Shown here piece after piece: positions 5,833 through 5,943 of a stretch of DNA of 5,943 nucleotides (positions within the stretch are counted from its first letter, which is position 1; each line of letters opens with the position of its first letter). The translations under genes and the position numbers were made by a program. Where the stretch lies: positions 1-5,943 of the forward strand of contig CAISDR010000177.1 in assembly GCA_903884125.1 (NCBI GenBank), written 5' to 3'. The notes under the pieces were generated by a model, which was not told the origin of the DNA, did no database searches, and saw only the letters and a list, made by a program, of their open reading frames with translations. This stretch comes from an uncultured bacterium. GTDB lineage: Bacteria > Pseudomonadota > Alphaproteobacteria > CAISDR01.

Positions 5833-5943
5833 ATGGAAAAACCAGCTGTGCGGTTTCAGCGCGCAAATTTTGTAGTTCGAAATCTTGATCGCGCCCTTGA
5901 ATTCTATGTGGGCGTTCTGGGATTGACGGTTGCCTTTATCAAG
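5833..5943 (+). CDS. VOC family protein, N-terminal part only (cut by the window end)
   Basis: Thirty-seven codons are present, open to the window edge. The translation has FQRANFVVRNLDRALEFY (8-25) followed by VGVLGLTVAFIK, the first strand, helix and second strand of a VOC domain, so the family call is good although most of the protein is missing. It differs enough from the gene before it that a very recent duplication is unlikely. It is too short to appear as a long open reading frame, but the ribosome binding site, the 12-base spacing and the family match to its neighbour all support it. Total length, number of VOC modules and function cannot be seen. Confidence 0.82.
   Translation, partial: MEKPAVRFQRANFVVRNLDRALEFYVGVLGLTVAFIK

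Overview
The window looks like a chromosomal catabolic or accessory locus of a Gram-negative bacterium, most likely an alphaproteobacterium of the Sphingomonadales. The evidence is the style of the TonB-dependent receptor (TonB box VEEVTVTA, a long RGPQGTLYGRNTSGG plug signature, C-terminal Phe) and the mixture of glutathione S-transferase and VOC (glyoxalase/dioxygenase fold) genes. By eye the base composition is near half G+C, which is low for many sphingomonads, so the taxonomic call is tentative. No rRNA, tRNA, CRISPR array, insertion sequence or integrase was seen.

Layout. (1) 6-1217, plus strand: a class I SAM-dependent methyltransferase with a long N-terminal extension. (2) 1278-2159 and 2238-2942, minus strand: a two-gene unit transcribed from right to left. 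The YfcG-like (Nu-type) glutathione S-transferase comes first, followed by a double-domain VOC protein. It converges on the methyltransferase. (3) 2943-3137: a divergent control region of about 195 bp. It has a promoter with a perfect TATAAT facing the GST and another promoter facing the receptor. Each -10 element is embedded in an inverted repeat, and a further inverted repeat overlaps the receptor -35. (4) 3138-5279, plus strand: a complete 713-residue TonB-dependent outer-membrane receptor, followed by a strong intrinsic terminator at 5305-5337. (5) 5359-5820 and 5833 to the window edge, plus strand: two tandem small VOC genes, the second cut off by the window end.

How the genes may work together (inference). 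A receptor importing a specific, probably hydrophobic or aromatic, substrate is divergently transcribed from a glutathione-using enzyme. Three VOC genes (four VOC domains if the cut-off gene has one) and a methyltransferase surround it. This fits import plus glutathione- and VOC-dependent breakdown or detoxification of an organic compound. The sequence alone does not identify the substrate or the reaction of any VOC protein, and no regulator gene lies in the window. Protein coding covers nearly everything; no gene-free stretch exceeds 300 bases.
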